From the NCBI GenBank assembly GCA_902628925.1, contig CACOPA010000010.1:1-40078 (forward strand): 40,078 nucleotides of DNA, given 5' to 3'. This stretch comes from an uncultured SAR86 cluster bacterium (GTDB lineage: Bacteria; Pseudomonadota; Gammaproteobacteria; Magnimaribacterales; D2472). Every line of letters begins with the position of its first letter. Position 1 is the stretch's first letter. Both the position numbers and the translations under genes were made by a program. Of the stretch, positions 1-9,114 are shown in pieces. Below the pieces are notes generated by a model. That model was not told the DNA's origin, searched no databases, and was given only the letters and a program-made list of their open reading frames with translations.

Positions 1-1
1 G

Positions 2-325
2 CCAGATTTACCTTGGTATGTTTTTAAAAAAGATCAGGAGAATAATTCCTTGTACGTATGCCAAGGTGAGGATAACCCTCTTCTATTGAGCAAAGGTTTA
101 ACTTTAGATAGATTACATTGGATAACAGATGAGTTCAGTGGTCAACTGGAGTGTGAGGTTCAGGTTCGGCATCGTCACAAAGCTGTTAAATGCATATTAG
201 ATGTTAATGAGCTTGAAGTTAGATTTGATAAGGAAATAAGAGCAATTACACCTGGTCAATCTGCAGTTTTTTACTTAGACAATATTTGTCTGGGTGGTGG
301 TATCATAGCTCATCAAATAAATTAG
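2..325 (+). CDS. mnmA: tRNA-specific 2-thiouridylase MnmA, C-terminal part (5' end outside window)
   Basis: MnmA adenylates U34 of Lys, Glu and Gln tRNAs and replaces the 2-oxygen with sulfur, acting in the cytoplasm. Only the last 107 residues are present; the reading frame is open to the window edge, so the start is missing. What is visible is the C-terminal beta-barrel region of the family: PWYVFKKD near the edge, then GLTLDRLHWI, and the closing block TPGQSAVFYLD followed by CLGGGII, which matches the end of E. coli MnmA almost word for word. The catalytic cysteines lie upstream and cannot be checked. The stop is 14 bases before purB, so the two are probably co-transcribed. In E. coli hflD sits between mnmA and purB; here it is absent. 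A TTG at position 50 is an internal codon, not the start. Confidence 0.95.
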   Translation, partial: PDLPWYVFKKDQENNSLYVCQGEDNPLLLSKGLTLDRLHWITDEFSGQLECEVQVRHRHKAVKCILDVNELEVRFDKEIRAITPGQSAVFYLDNICLGGGIIAHQIN

Positions 326-339
326 TATTCAAAAATTTT

Positions 340-1686
340 ATGAGCAAACTTGACTCTTCAATTTCACCACTTGATTCAAGGTATGCAGCTAAAATTAAAC
401 CCATAGCTAAATTTTTTTCAGAGTCTTATCTAAATAAGACTAGATATGAAATTGAGTTGATGTGGTTAATCTACATTACTAAAAAATTACCAAGCCATTT
501 TGGAAAGCTTTCTCAGGCTAATGAAAAAAAACTTCTTAAACTAGTTAATGATTTTACAGAATTAGATGCAAAAAGAGCCAAAACTATTGAGAATAAAACA
601 AATCACGACGTAAAAGCTATTGAATATTTAATTAGAGAAAAGCTTATCAAGCACCCTTCCCTTAAAAACTTTAAGAAATATATACATTTTGGTTTAACCA
701 GTGAAGACATTAATTCGACTTCTTATGCACAAATCATTAACAATGCTAAAGATGAATATTTAGAGAAGATCACAGAGCTTAAAAAGGTACTCAAATCAAA
801 GTCTTCTGCTTGGAAAGCTTCACCATTTTTATCTAGAACTCATGGTCAAGCTGCTTCGCCATCTACTTTTGGTAAAGAGATAAATGTTTTTTTGAGCAGA
901 CTAGATAATGAAATAAAAACTCTAAAGTTAATACAGGTAAAAGGTAAATGGGGTGGTGCCACTGGAAATTTTCATACACTTGTTATGGTTGATGAAAAGA
1001 AAAATTGGATTAATTTTATAAAAGGATTCTTTAAATTTATAAAAACCCCTCTTAATACTTTAACCACCCAGATTGAACCCCATGATTGTATTGCTGAGCT
1101 TTCTCATTCGATTGTCCGTATCAATAATATTCTTATTGATATGAATAGGGATATTTGGATGTATATCTCTAATGATCTTTTTAAATTGAAAGTAATAAAA
1201 GGTGAAGTTGGATCATCCACTATGCCACATAAAGTTAATCCAATTGATTTTGAAAACTCAGAGGGAAACCTTGAGTTAAGTAATGCGCTATTTACATTCT
1301 TTGGCGATAAACTTTCCAAATCAAGATTACAAAGGGATTTAAGTGATTCTACTGTTCTAAGGAATATTGGGGTGCCATTTGGGCATAGTTATCTTGCAAT
1401 CCAATCGCTAATAAACGGTTTTTCTAAGCTTGAAGTAAACAAAGAGCAATCTTTAAAAGAGTTAAATAACAATTGGCAAGTTCTTGGAGAAGCTATTCAA
1501 ACTGTAATGAAGCTTGAAGGATATGATGATGCCTATGAAATCATTAAAGATCTTACACGTGGTGAATTGCTCACTGAAAATTCCTATAAATCACTGATTA
1601 ATTCTTTGAATATATCAATTAATTCTAAAAGTAAACTCCTTAAATTGACTCCTGCTACCTATATTGGGTTAAGTAAATTAATATAA
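340..1686 (+). CDS. purB: Adenylosuccinate lyase
   Basis: PurB catalyses two fumarate-releasing steps of purine synthesis: SAICAR to AICAR, and adenylosuccinate to AMP. The protein has 448 residues, close to the 456 of E. coli. The fumarase/aspartase superfamily signature is intact (GSSTMPHKVNPIDFENSEGN, residues 291-310), with the catalytic serine in the pair 292-293 and the general-acid histidine in RTHGQ at about residue 168. TNHDVKAIEY and TSEDIN are also conserved, as in E. coli-type PurB. The frame is open upstream to a TTG at 286 inside mnmA, but similarity to family N-termini begins at the ATG at 340, which I chose. No clear Shine-Dalgarno precedes it; it may be translated by coupling to mnmA, 14 bases upstream. 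A hairpin terminator follows directly. Confidence 0.97.
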   Translation: MSKLDSSISPLDSRYAAKIKPIAKFFSESYLNKTRYEIELMWLIYITKKLPSHFGKLSQANEKKLLKLVNDFTELDAKRAKTIENKTNHDVKAIEYLIREKLIKHPSLKNFKKYIHFGLTSEDINSTSYAQIINNAKDEYLEKITELKKVLKSKSSAWKASPFLSRTHGQAASPSTFGKEINVFLSRLDNEIKTLKLIQVKGKWGGATGNFHTLVMVDEKKNWINFIKGFFKFIKTPLNTLTTQIEPHDCIAELSHSIVRINNILIDMNRDIWMYISNDLFKLKVIKGEVGSSTMPHKVNPIDFENSEGNLELSNALFTFFGDKLSKSRLQRDLSDSTVLRNIGVPFGHSYLAIQSLINGFSKLEVNKEQSLKELNNNWQVLGEAIQTVMKLEGYDDAYEIIKDLTRGELLTENSYKSLINSLNISINSKSKLLKLTPATYIGLSKLI

Positions 1687-1732
1687 ATATCTGAATTAAG
1701 TAGTAAAACTACTAAGATATCTTTAATTTTTT
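1687..1732 (+). terminator. Rho-independent terminator after purB
   Basis: Directly after the purB stop codon an outer stem (ATATCT 1687-1692 with AGATAT 1715-1720) encloses an inner stem (AGTAGT 1699-1704 with ACTACT 1708-1713) around an AAA loop. A run of six T follows at 1727-1732. The stem is AT-rich and the T run starts seven bases after it, so efficiency is uncertain. The position between purB and the separately promoted aceA gene supports the call. Confidence 0.62.
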
Positions 1733-1760
1733 CCTATAAAAACGTATTTTTTATTATTTA

Positions 1761-1789
1761 TTGACATAATTTAAGCATTTTATTTTAAT
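1761..1789 (+). promoter_or_regulatory. Sigma-70 type promoter of aceA
   Basis: A perfect -35 box TTGACA (1761-1766) is followed by a 17-base spacer and a -10 box TTTAAT (1784-1789, five of six consensus bases). Transcription would start near 1796 and give a leader of about 20 bases that carries the GGAGA ribosome site at 1805-1809. This also argues against an ATG at 1788 as the aceA start, because it lies inside the -10 box. Confidence 0.72.
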
Positions 1790-1791
1790 GC
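1775..1791. promoter_or_regulatory. Inverted repeat overlapping the aceA -10 box (candidate operator)
   Basis: GCATT (1775-1779) and AATGC (1787-1791) are perfect inverted copies separated by seven bases, and they cover the end of the promoter spacer and the -10 box. This placement would suit a repressor that blocks isocitrate lyase transcription. In an AT-rich genome a 5+5 repeat can arise by chance, so the call is tentative and the regulator unknown. Confidence 0.28.
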
Positions 1792-1814
1792 ACTACATAA
1801 TTCTGGAGAAAATT

Positions 1815-3425
1815 ATGTCCAATGTTAAATTTCTTGATGAAATAGAAAGAATAAAAAATCTTGATGGTTTTAAGAATTCTAATTGGCAATCCATAAATCC
1901 AGACTTTGTAGCAAGAATGTCGCTGCAAAACAAGTTCAAAACTGGATTAGATATAGCCAGATACACTGCAGATATCATGCGAAAGGATATGGCAGATTAT
2001 GATAAAGATTCATCTGATTACACTCAATCATTAGGTTGCTGGCATGGGTTTGTTGCACAACAAATGATGATGGGCGTTAAGAGAACACAAAATACAACTG
2101 ATAAGACATATGTATACCTTAGTGGTTGGATGGTTGCTGCACTCAGGTCACAATTTGGCCCTCTTCCTGATCAAAGCATGCACGAAAAAACTGCTGTTCC
2201 TGCTTTAATTAAAGAGATCTATACATTTCTAAAGCGAGCTGATTCTATTCAACTTCAACATCTTTTCAATGAATTAGATGACCTTGAATCATCTAATAAA
2301 GATACTTCTGATGTTATGTCTCGAATTGATAATTTTGAAACTCATGTTGTTCCAATTATTGCCGATATTGATGCTGGATTTGGTAACGAAGAAGCAACTT
2401 ATTTGCTTGCTCGAAAAATGATTGAGGCTGGTGCCTGCGCAATTCAAATTGAAAATCAAGTCTCTGATGAAAAACAGTGTGGGCATCAGGATGGAAAAGT
2501 GACTGTTCCTCATGAGGATTTCCTAGCAAAAATTAATGCTGTTAGATATGCATTCTTGGAGTTAGGTGTTGATAATGGAATTATAGTTGCTCGAACTGAT
2601 TCATTAGGTGCGGGTTTAACACAAAAGGTACCGGTTTCAAAAACCGATGGAGATTTGGCTAGCAAATACAATGATTTCTTAGAAACAGAGCCCGTTAATG
2701 ATGTTAACGATCTAGATGAAAACGATATAACTATTCATCAAGGTGGCAAGTTAGTTCGTCCTATTCGCCTTCCAAATGGTTTATACAGATTCAAAGAGAA
2801 TACTGGATTTGATCGGGTTGTTCTTGATTGTGTTACCAGCTTACAAAATGGAGCTGATCTTTTATGGATTGAAACTGAGAAACCCAATGTAGAACAGATT
2901 GCATCTATGGTGAATGAAATCAAGAAAACGATTCCAAATGCAAAATTAGTCTATAACAATTCTCCGTCGTTTAATTGGACACTTGCTTTTAGACAGCAAG
3001 TATTTGAGGAAATGGAAGCAAATGGTGATGACGTTTCCGCTTATCCAAATCCAAAGGATGATCCTAAGGGTTTAATGGATGAAAAATATGATGATACCGA
3101 TTTAGGCAAAAAAGCTGATGAACTTATATCTAAATTCCAAGCTGATGGTTCTCGTGAGGCAGGTATTTTCCATCACCTAATTACACTACCTACATATCAT
3201 GAGGCTGCTTTAGGTACCGATATGCTTTCTGAAGGATATTTCGGTGACCTAGGCATGCTTGCGTATGTGCAAGGTATACAAAGGCAGGAGATTAGAAGAG
3301 AGATGTCATCAGTGAAACATCAGGATCTCGCAGGATCAACGGTTGGTGACACTCATAAAGAATATTTCTCAGGTGATAATGCGCTTAAAGCATCTGGTGA
3401 AGCCAACACTATGAACCAGTTTTAG
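1815..3425 (+). CDS. aceA: Isocitrate lyase
   Basis: Isocitrate lyase splits isocitrate into glyoxylate and succinate, the first step of the glyoxylate shunt, which lets a cell grow on acetyl-CoA from fatty acids. At 536 residues it is of the longer bacterial form (as in Pseudomonas) rather than the 434-residue E. coli form. The catalytic loop reads KQCGH, with the nucleophilic cysteine at residue 222, where E. coli has KKCGH. The magnesium-site stretch ADIDAGFGN precedes it, and the late block YNNSPSFNW is also typical. The ATG at 1815 is preceded by GGAGA with a five-base spacer and a good promoter; the upstream in-frame ATG at 1788 lies in the -10 box. Malate synthase is not in the window. 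The 3' end overlaps the convergent nqrM gene by 17 bases. Confidence 0.96.
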   Translation: MSNVKFLDEIERIKNLDGFKNSNWQSINPDFVARMSLQNKFKTGLDIARYTADIMRKDMADYDKDSSDYTQSLGCWHGFVAQQMMMGVKRTQNTTDKTYVYLSGWMVAALRSQFGPLPDQSMHEKTAVPALIKEIYTFLKRADSIQLQHLFNELDDLESSNKDTSDVMSRIDNFETHVVPIIADIDAGFGNEEATYLLARKMIEAGACAIQIENQVSDEKQCGHQDGKVTVPHEDFLAKINAVRYAFLELGVDNGIIVARTDSLGAGLTQKVPVSKTDGDLASKYNDFLETEPVNDVNDLDENDITIHQGGKLVRPIRLPNGLYRFKENTGFDRVVLDCVTSLQNGADLLWIETEKPNVEQIASMVNEIKKTIPNAKLVYNNSPSFNWTLAFRQQVFEEMEANGDDVSAYPNPKDDPKGLMDEKYDDTDLGKKADELISKFQADGSREAGIFHHLITLPTYHEAALGTDMLSEGYFGDLGMLAYVQGIQRQEIRREMSSVKHQDLAGSTVGDTHKEYFSGDNALKASGEANTMNQF

Positions 3426-3600
3426 GCGTCAAACAATCTCCCGTGGCGGTGCGTCCACAAATTTCACAGGGCGCACCCTCCTCTATATTAGCTAATCCAC
3501 CACAACTACCCACTACAGGTTTATTTTTTAAAATAAGACCGGTTGCTATCAACGCAAAAGAAGCTGCAACAACTAAAAAACCTGCTATAAATTCAAACAT
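3409..3600 (-). CDS. nqrM: Na+-NQR maturation protein NqrM (DUF539)
   Basis: This is a 63-residue protein with one N-terminal membrane helix (about residues 4-24) and a short cysteine-rich tail. NqrM is needed to assemble Na+-NQR and is thought to deliver iron to the cysteine-ligated site between NqrD and NqrE. Cys33 (in GSCGGL), Cys45, Cys48 and Cys56 are all visible and have the family spacing. It is the last gene of the nqr operon, 9 bases after apbE. Its 3' end runs 17 bases into the convergent aceA gene with no terminator visible in between. The length and the GSCGGL and CEICGR motifs make the identification firm despite the small size. Confidence 0.93.
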   Translation of the reverse strand: MFEFIAGFLVVAASFALIATGLILKNKPVVGSCGGLANIEEGAPCEICGRTATGDCLTPKTGS

Positions 3601-3609
3601 TACAAAATT

Positions 3610-4581
3610 TTACCATTTTTTTGAGTTTAATCTTGTTCCATCATTCATGAGATAGGTAATTGCAAGATCCATAGAATTAGCTAGAGCGATACCATCATAA
3701 GGTTCAAGTAAATTAAAAAGCGTAGCAAAGGCATCTGCTTCCATGCAGGATATATTACCTTTTACAGTTACACTTAAAGATTCACTTTTAACTGATTGTC
3801 CACTAACTGGATCGATGGTATGTGATATAACTTCATCGTTACTAATATAATAATTTCTGTATTCGCCTGAGGTAGCAACTGATAAATGAGACTCGTCATT
3901 ATGCTCAATAGTAAAAATTGCATCATTAATGAGTGACGATGGGTTCTGAACACCGACGACCCATGAATTACCAAGTTTTGAACCTCTAACAATTAGCTCA
4001 CCACCAATGTCAATTAAATAATTGTTGTGATTATTTTTATCTAAAATTTTTGAAATTTGATCCACTGCATAGCCTTTAGCAATTGAGGATAGATCAAACA
4101 AAAAATTCTCATTCTTTATAAGTTGATTTCCTGACAATGAAAACTTACTTTGCATTGGTTTATACTCAGTACGAATATTTTTTATAACATTAGTTGCAGG
4201 CCCGAATCCAAGTTGATTAATCTTATTACCAATTGTTATGTCATATTTTGGTGAAAGTTGATTCATTTCAATTGCTTTATTTAAGATAATTTTTAAATCA
4301 TATGACAGTGTGAAAGGGTCACTAAGAGTATGTTCATTCAAAGCACTAAGCTCTGAGGCCTTCTTATAATTTGATGCAATTAAATCAATTCGATTAAGTT
4401 CATTCTTGATTTGAAGATTCAATTGATCATTAATATATTTTGACGAAGTGATGTTATAACTGGTTCCATATATTGAACCTGAGACTTGATAAAGAGAACT
4501 TTGATTGTACTGATATGCTGCGTATATACAGAGACAACCAACAATAAAAGCAACTAGCTTGGATAAATGACTTCTATTCAA
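3610..4581 (-). CDS. apbE: FAD:protein FMN transferase ApbE
   Basis: ApbE attaches FMN covalently to threonines of NqrB and NqrC, using FAD as donor, outside the cytoplasmic membrane. The 323-residue protein has an N-terminal hydrophobic segment (about residues 8-24) with a Cys in VGC that could be a lipobox. Family motifs follow in order: DLSSIAKGYAVDQ, LIDIGGELIVRG, HTIDPVSGQ, and a C-terminal MEADAFAT stretch of the metal and flavin site. The start is unusual: the only start-like codon between the upstream stop (4600-4602) and the signal segment is a TTG at 4581, five bases after the nqrF stop, with only a weak purine stretch before it. Translation may depend on coupling to nqrF. Position between nqrF and nqrM fits dedicated service to Na+-NQR. 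Confidence 0.94.
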   Translation of the reverse strand: MNRSHLSKLVAFIVGCLCIYAAYQYNQSSLYQVSGSIYGTSYNITSSKYINDQLNLQIKNELNRIDLIASNYKKASELSALNEHTLSDPFTLSYDLKIILNKAIEMNQLSPKYDITIGNKINQLGFGPATNVIKNIRTEYKPMQSKFSLSGNQLIKNENFLFDLSSIAKGYAVDQISKILDKNNHNNYLIDIGGELIVRGSKLGNSWVVGVQNPSSLINDAIFTIEHNDESHLSVATSGEYRNYYISNDEVISHTIDPVSGQSVKSESLSVTVKGNISCMEADAFATLFNLLEPYDGIALANSMDLAITYLMNDGTRLNSKKW

Positions 4582-4586
4582 ATAAT

Positions 4587-5816
4587 TTAACCGCCAAAAT
4601 CATCAAGCATAATATTTTCAGGCTCAACACCTAAGTTAATAAGCATGTCTATTACAGCTTTATTCATCATTGGGGGTCCACAAAGATAATATTCACAGTC
4701 TTCCGGAGCCGGATGGGATTTTAAATAGTTATCCAGAAGGACTTGGTGTATGAAGCCTGTTTCACCAGACCAATCGTCTTCAGGTAATGGATCAGATAAA
4801 GCCACGTGCCAATTAAAATTCTCATTATCCTCTTGTAGTTTATCGAACTCATCTACATAAAACATCTCTCTGAGGCTTCTTGCTCCATACCAAAATGTAA
4901 TTTTGCGATTAGTATTAATTCTTAAGAGTTGATCAAAAATATGTGCACGCATTGGTGCCATTCCTGCACCACCCCCAACAAAGACCATTTCGGCATCAGT
5001 TTTGCGTGCAAAAAATTCACCAAACGGTCCAAAAACTCTAACTTTATCACCAGCCCTTAGATTAAATACCCATGATGACATAAGGCCAGGAGGTACATCA
5101 CTACCCGGTGGAGGAGATGCTATTCTAATATTAAACTTCAAGACACCCTTTTCTTCTGGATAATTTGCCATTGAATAAGCTCTAATAATAGGCTCATCAT
5201 TGTTTGCAACATTATCCCAGATTTTAAACTTGTCCCAATCAGAGTGATATTCATTATCCACATCAAAAGCTTTGTATGAGAGATCTTCGTATGCTGGTGC
5301 TTCAAGTTGAACGTAACCGCCAGCTTTAAAATTGACTTCCTCACCTTCAGGTAATTTGAGGATCAATTCTTTAATAAATGTAGCTACATTATCATTTGAA
5401 ATTACTTCACACTCCCATTCTTTAACTCCAAATACCTCATCTGGAATTTTAATTTTAAGATCATTCTTTACAGCAACTTGACATGAAAGTCTCCAACCTT
5501 CATTTTGCTCTTTAGATGTAAAGTGAGATTCCTCAGTCGGTAAAATAGACCCGCCACCGTCCATAACTAAACACTTACATTGACTGCATGTACCTCCACC
5601 TCCACAAGCAGAAGAGAGAAAAATTTTATTCTCTGCCAGAGTTTGTAAGAGTTTAGATCCTGCAGGTACCGTAATGGTGTTTGCTGGATCATCATTTATT
5701 TCAATATTTACACTTCCTGTGCTCACCAGCCTGCTTCTTGCAAAAATAATTACAAGAACAAGCAATAGAACAACACCTGTAAAAGAAACAACACCTAAAA
5801 TTAAATCAATTTGCAT
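4587..5816 (-). CDS. nqrF: Na+-NQR subunit F (NADH-oxidising, FAD and 2Fe-2S)
   Basis: NqrF takes electrons from NADH onto FAD and passes them through a 2Fe-2S centre into the membrane part of the sodium-pumping NADH:quinone oxidoreductase. The 409-residue protein begins with one membrane helix (about residues 4-26). The ferredoxin domain ligates its cluster with Cys71, Cys77, Cys80 ([10 protein letters not shown]) and Cys112. The FAD domain has RAYSMANYP, and the NADH domain has [11 protein letters not shown] and a C-terminal YYLCGPPMM. The length matches the Vibrio protein. It lies nine bases after nqrE, with apbE five bases further on. All expected ligands are present, so it should be functional. 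Confidence 0.98.
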   Translation of the reverse strand: MQIDLILGVVSFTGVVLLLVLVIIFARSRLVSTGSVNIEINDDPANTITVPAGSKLLQTLAENKIFLSSACGGGGTCSQCKCLVMDGGGSILPTEESHFTSKEQNEGWRLSCQVAVKNDLKIKIPDEVFGVKEWECEVISNDNVATFIKELILKLPEGEEVNFKAGGYVQLEAPAYEDLSYKAFDVDNEYHSDWDKFKIWDNVANNDEPIIRAYSMANYPEEKGVLKFNIRIASPPPGSDVPPGLMSSWVFNLRAGDKVRVFGPFGEFFARKTDAEMVFVGGGAGMAPMRAHIFDQLLRINTNRKITFWYGARSLREMFYVDEFDKLQEDNENFNWHVALSDPLPEDDWSGETGFIHQVLLDNYLKSHPAPEDCEYYLCGPPMMNKAVIDMLINLGVEPENIMLDDFGG

Positions 5817-5825
5817 AAGACCTCA

Positions 5826-6437
5826 CTAAAGCGAAATTCCCCCAAATGACATAAAACCAAAACTCATTAAACCGACTATGATAAATGTAATCCCTAGACC
5901 CTGAAGTCCTTCAGGAATATCAGCATATTTTAACTTTTCTCTAATTCCAGCCAAAATTACAATTGCCATTGCCCAACCAACGCCTGCACCCAAGCCATAG
6001 ACAACACTTTCACCAAACTTAAGATCTTTTTCAACCATGAAAAGTGAGGCACCAAGAATAGCGCAATTAACTGTAATTAATGGAAGGAAAACACCTAAAG
6101 CGTTATATAAAGCGGGTACAAATTTATCTAAAAACATTTCTAGAATTTGAACAGCAGCTGCAATCACACCTATGTAACTAATTAAGCCAACAAATTGTAA
6201 ATTTGCCTCAGGTAATCCAGCCCATGCTAGTGCGCCTTCTCTGAGAACATTGTTGTATATAAAATTATTTAAAGGCACCGTAATAAGACAAACAACGATA
6301 ACTGCTATACCAAGACCAAATGCAGCATCAATTTTTTTAGAAATAGCTATAAATGTACACATGCCTAAAAATACTGACAAAGCTATATTCTCTATAAAGA
6401 CAGTAGTTAAGAATATATTGAGATAATGCTCAAACAT
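5826..6437 (-). CDS. nqrE: Na+-NQR subunit E
   Basis: NqrE is one of two related integral membrane subunits (with NqrD) that hold an iron centre midway in the electron path of Na+-NQR. The 203-residue protein is almost entirely hydrophobic with six predicted helices. The two iron-ligating cysteines are visible at Cys27 (LGMCTF) and Cys125 (VNCAILGA), matching the NqrD pair in the inverted-topology partner. The start ATG lies inside the end of nqrD (8-base overlap), which implies coupled translation at equal levels. An RnfA protein would look similar, but the complete nqrA-F context settles the assignment. Confidence 0.97.
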   Translation of the reverse strand: MFEHYLNIFLTTVFIENIALSVFLGMCTFIAISKKIDAAFGLGIAVIVVCLITVPLNNFIYNNVLREGALAWAGLPEANLQFVGLISYIGVIAAAVQILEMFLDKFVPALYNALGVFLPLITVNCAILGASLFMVEKDLKFGESVVYGLGAGVGWAMAIVILAGIREKLKYADIPEGLQGLGITFIIVGLMSFGFMSFGGISL

Positions 6438-7113
6438 TTATTTCTCTCTTTTCGTAATTAGGTGACACGTCATGTTTTGATAGACTGAAATCTTTTTCTT
6501 CAACTTGCTCTTTATTAAAGACTCTTATAACCCAAATTAATAAACCAATAATAATAAATGAACTGGGTGGCAATAAGAGTAAATTATTTGCTGGATACCA
6601 ACCACCGTTGGAGACTAAGGGAAAGATTTCTACTCCCATTAAAGTTCCAGCACCAAATAGCTCCCTAATAACTGCAACAACGATCAAAATAAAGCTGTAC
6701 CCCAAGCCATTACCTAGACCATCTATAAAACTTGGAAATGGCTTCTCTTTCATAGCAAAAGCTTCAGCCCTGCCCATTACAATACAATTGGTAATAATCA
6801 ACCCTACAAAAACTGATAGTTTCTTACTTGTTTCATAGTCATAAGCCTTCAGTAACTCATCAACAACAATCACAAGTGATGCGATGATCGTCATCTGCAC
6901 GATAATCCTCACACTCGAAGGGATATGATTTCTTATAATTGATATAAATAAATTAGACAAAGAAACAACGCTTGTAAGGGCTACGCACATGATAAGGGTG
7001 ACCGTAAGATTACTGGTAACAGCAAGAGCTGAACAAATACCTAAAATCTGAAGCGTAATAGGATTTTCAGCAATGATAGGCTTTATAAGAATTTCTTTAT
7101 ATTTATTAGCCAT
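6430..7113 (-). CDS. nqrD: Na+-NQR subunit D
   Basis: NqrD is the membrane partner of NqrE and contributes half of the intramembrane iron site. The 227-residue protein has about six hydrophobic segments. Cys27 ([10 protein letters not shown]) and Cys110 ([14 protein letters not shown]) are the expected ligands, and the second motif is highly typical of the NqrD/RnfE family. A charged C-terminal tail of roughly 30 residues follows the last helix. It overlaps nqrC upstream by 8 bases and nqrE downstream by 8 bases. The distinction from RnfE rests on operon position and on the presence of nqrA, nqrB and nqrF. Confidence 0.97.
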   Translation of the reverse strand: MANKYKEILIKPIIAENPITLQILGICSALAVTSNLTVTLIMCVALTSVVSLSNLFISIIRNHIPSSVRIIVQMTIIASLVIVVDELLKAYDYETSKKLSVFVGLIITNCIVMGRAEAFAMKEKPFPSFIDGLGNGLGYSFILIVVAVIRELFGAGTLMGVEIFPLVSNGGWYPANNLLLLPPSSFIIIGLLIWVIRVFNKEQVEEKDFSLSKHDVSPNYEKREINV

Positions 7114-7882
7114 TCTTTAAGTTCTCCAAAACCTGCTTATATCCTGATTCACCAAACCAATAGGCAAGCATGTTTGTAACACCTCTGCTCGTTAAGGTAG
7201 CCCCTGATAAACCATCAACCTTATAGTCTATGTTTTGATCTTGTGGATTTACAGCACCCTTGATAACTTCAAGTGATACATTTTTATTATTGTTATATAT
7301 CTTCTTGCCAATCCAGATCTTTTTCCATCTTGGATTATCCACCTCACCACCTAGACCTGGTGTTTCTTTATGACTATAAAATTCTAGGCCCTCAACAGTA
7401 TTTAAATCTGCAGCTAATGAGATATACCCAAAAAGTGTGCCCCAAAGCCCATATCCCCTAATTGGAAGAACAACTTTATTGATTGAGTTATTTTCATCAC
7501 GAAGAATAAAAATTTTTCCATAATTTTCTTTATTTTTTACAATCGCAATATCTTCATCATTTGGAATAACCGTAAAGAATCCATCTTTCCTTGAATATTC
7601 AACAGGATCATATGAATCGAGATCAAGACCCTCAATTGCTGAAACAATCTGATTATTAGAGAAGTCTATAAACATAGCTTCAAGTACAGAAAATTGTTCT
7701 TCAATATTTGTATTAGTTTCATCATAAATACCTGCGGCTTGAAGAACTTTAGCTCTTTGGTCATTGATTTTATTAAGATTTTGAGTATCTCTTAAGTTAA
7801 CCGCAGCAAATGAAACAAATAGGGAGCACACCAAGCATACCGCGAATGCAACACCTAAGGTTTTAAAAATCGAATCATTCAT
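7106..7882 (-). CDS. nqrC: Na+-NQR subunit C (covalent FMN)
   Basis: NqrC carries an FMN bound covalently through a phosphoester to threonine and relays electrons on the periplasmic side. The 258-residue protein has an N-terminal membrane helix (about residues 8-28) and a soluble domain. The flavinylation motif SGAT lies at residues 226-229, so Thr229 is the expected ApbE target; ETPGLGGE (173-180) is the other hallmark. The length equals that of well-studied homologues. The gene overlaps nqrB by 4 bases upstream and nqrD by 8 bases downstream. Confidence 0.97.
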   Translation of the reverse strand: MNDSIFKTLGVAFAVCLVCSLFVSFAAVNLRDTQNLNKINDQRAKVLQAAGIYDETNTNIEEQFSVLEAMFIDFSNNQIVSAIEGLDLDSYDPVEYSRKDGFFTVIPNDEDIAIVKNKENYGKIFILRDENNSINKVVLPIRGYGLWGTLFGYISLAADLNTVEGLEFYSHKETPGLGGEVDNPRWKKIWIGKKIYNNNKNVSLEVIKGAVNPQDQNIDYKVDGLSGATLTSRGVTNMLAYWFGESGYKQVLENLKNG

Positions 7883-9114
7883 GATGCTAGTGCCCTTTCA
7901 CGTTTTTTGATGTTTGCATTTACAACAAGATGATCTATCACTGGCGCAAGTAGATTAGCAAATAAAATTGCAAGCATCATGCCTTCGGGAAAAGCAGGAT
8001 TAATTACTCTAATTAAAATAACAGTTACACCAATTACACCACCATAAATCCATCTACCTGTATTCGTGCCTGAGCCTGAAACAGGCTCTGTTGCCATAAA
8101 AACTAAACCAAAGGCAAAACTACCTATTACTAAATGCCAATACCAGGGAACGTTAAACATTGGATTGGTATCTGATCCTATTATATTGAGGATGCTGGAC
8201 ATTAAAATCATCCCAATTAAAGTACCTAATATAATTCGATATGAAGCAACTCTTGTCATCAATAAAATAATTGCCGAAACAGCAATTAGCAATACCGAGG
8301 TTTCCCCAACAGATCCTGGTATAAACCCAAAGAAAGCATCAGACCAACTAAAGTTAGCTTCAAGACCATTGGTTCCTGATTCAGCTGCATAAGCCAGCGG
8401 TGTAGCTCCACTATAACCCTCAGGAACAATGTTTTGATCAGACAGTCCAGCTATCCAAACTCTATCTCCAGAAATTTGACTTGGGTAAGCAAAATAAAGA
8501 AATGCTCGACCAGTTAGAGCTGGATTAAGAAAGTTTTTACCTGTTCCTCCAAATATTTCTTTTCCAATAACGATTCCAAAAGTCATGCCTAGAGCAGCTT
8601 GCCATAAGGGTAAATCTGGCGGGCATGTGAGAGAAAATAGAACTGATGAAACAAATAAACCTTCATTAATTTCGTGTTTTCTGATGACAGCAAAAACTAT
8701 TTCCCAAAATATCCCGACTGTAAAAGCAACAAAATATATAGGAACAAAATATACTGCCCCAAACCAAAGCTTCGATAAAACAGTCGGATTTTCATAACCG
8801 ACAATGGATATTAATAGATGATGCCAATCACCAGTATTAGTTGCCCCAATTCTACTGAGATAATTGAGTCCATAATCTCCAATGTTGTACATACCAAAAA
8901 ACATCACTGGGAATGTTGATAGCCATACGATCACCATAACCCTCTGTATATCAATCGAGTCCCTTACATGTATAGGATTTGCTGTTTTAGATTTAGATGA
9001 GAAAATAAAATTTTCAATGGCATCAAAAATTGGGAACCATTTCGAATATTTTCCTTGACCAACGAATAAAGGTTTCTGGTTATCAATAAAGTTTCTAAGA
9101 ATTGGTAACCTCAT
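7879..9114 (-). CDS. nqrB: Na+-NQR subunit B (covalent FMN, quinone/riboflavin site)
   Basis: NqrB is the main membrane subunit of Na+-NQR, carrying covalent FMN and riboflavin and forming much of the ion path. The 411-residue protein has about ten hydrophobic segments. The FMN-attachment motif SGAT is at residues 235-238 (Thr238) within PEGYSGATPLAYA. GKNFLNPALTGRAFL and CPPDLPLWQAALGM are typical family blocks, and ATEPVSGSGTNTGRW near residue 340 is also diagnostic. It overlaps nqrA by 4 bases upstream and nqrC by 4 bases downstream. Nothing is missing compared with the Vibrio protein. Confidence 0.98.
   Translation of the reverse strand: MRLPILRNFIDNQKPLFVGQGKYSKWFPIFDAIENFIFSSKSKTANPIHVRDSIDIQRVMVIVWLSTFPVMFFGMYNIGDYGLNYLSRIGATNTGDWHHLLISIVGYENPTVLSKLWFGAVYFVPIYFVAFTVGIFWEIVFAVIRKHEINEGLFVSSVLFSLTCPPDLPLWQAALGMTFGIVIGKEIFGGTGKNFLNPALTGRAFLYFAYPSQISGDRVWIAGLSDQNIVPEGYSGATPLAYAAESGTNGLEANFSWSDAFFGFIPGSVGETSVLLIAVSAIILLMTRVASYRIILGTLIGMILMSSILNIIGSDTNPMFNVPWYWHLVIGSFAFGLVFMATEPVSGSGTNTGRWIYGGVIGVTVILIRVINPAFPEGMMLAILFANLLAPVIDHLVVNANIKKRERALAS

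Noticed and set aside
286..339. Upstream TTG start for purB
   Set aside because: It lies inside mnmA, and family similarity starts at the ATG at 340.
1788..1814. ATG at 1788 as start of aceA
   Set aside because: It falls in the -10 box of a good promoter; the ATG at 1815 has a well-placed GGAGA.
3443..3655. 70-codon open frame on + strand after aceA
   Set aside because: It lies opposite nqrM and the end of apbE, both recognisable, and has no features of its own.
8066..8392. 108-codon open frame on + strand opposite nqrB
   Set aside because: Antisense shadow of a conserved membrane gene.
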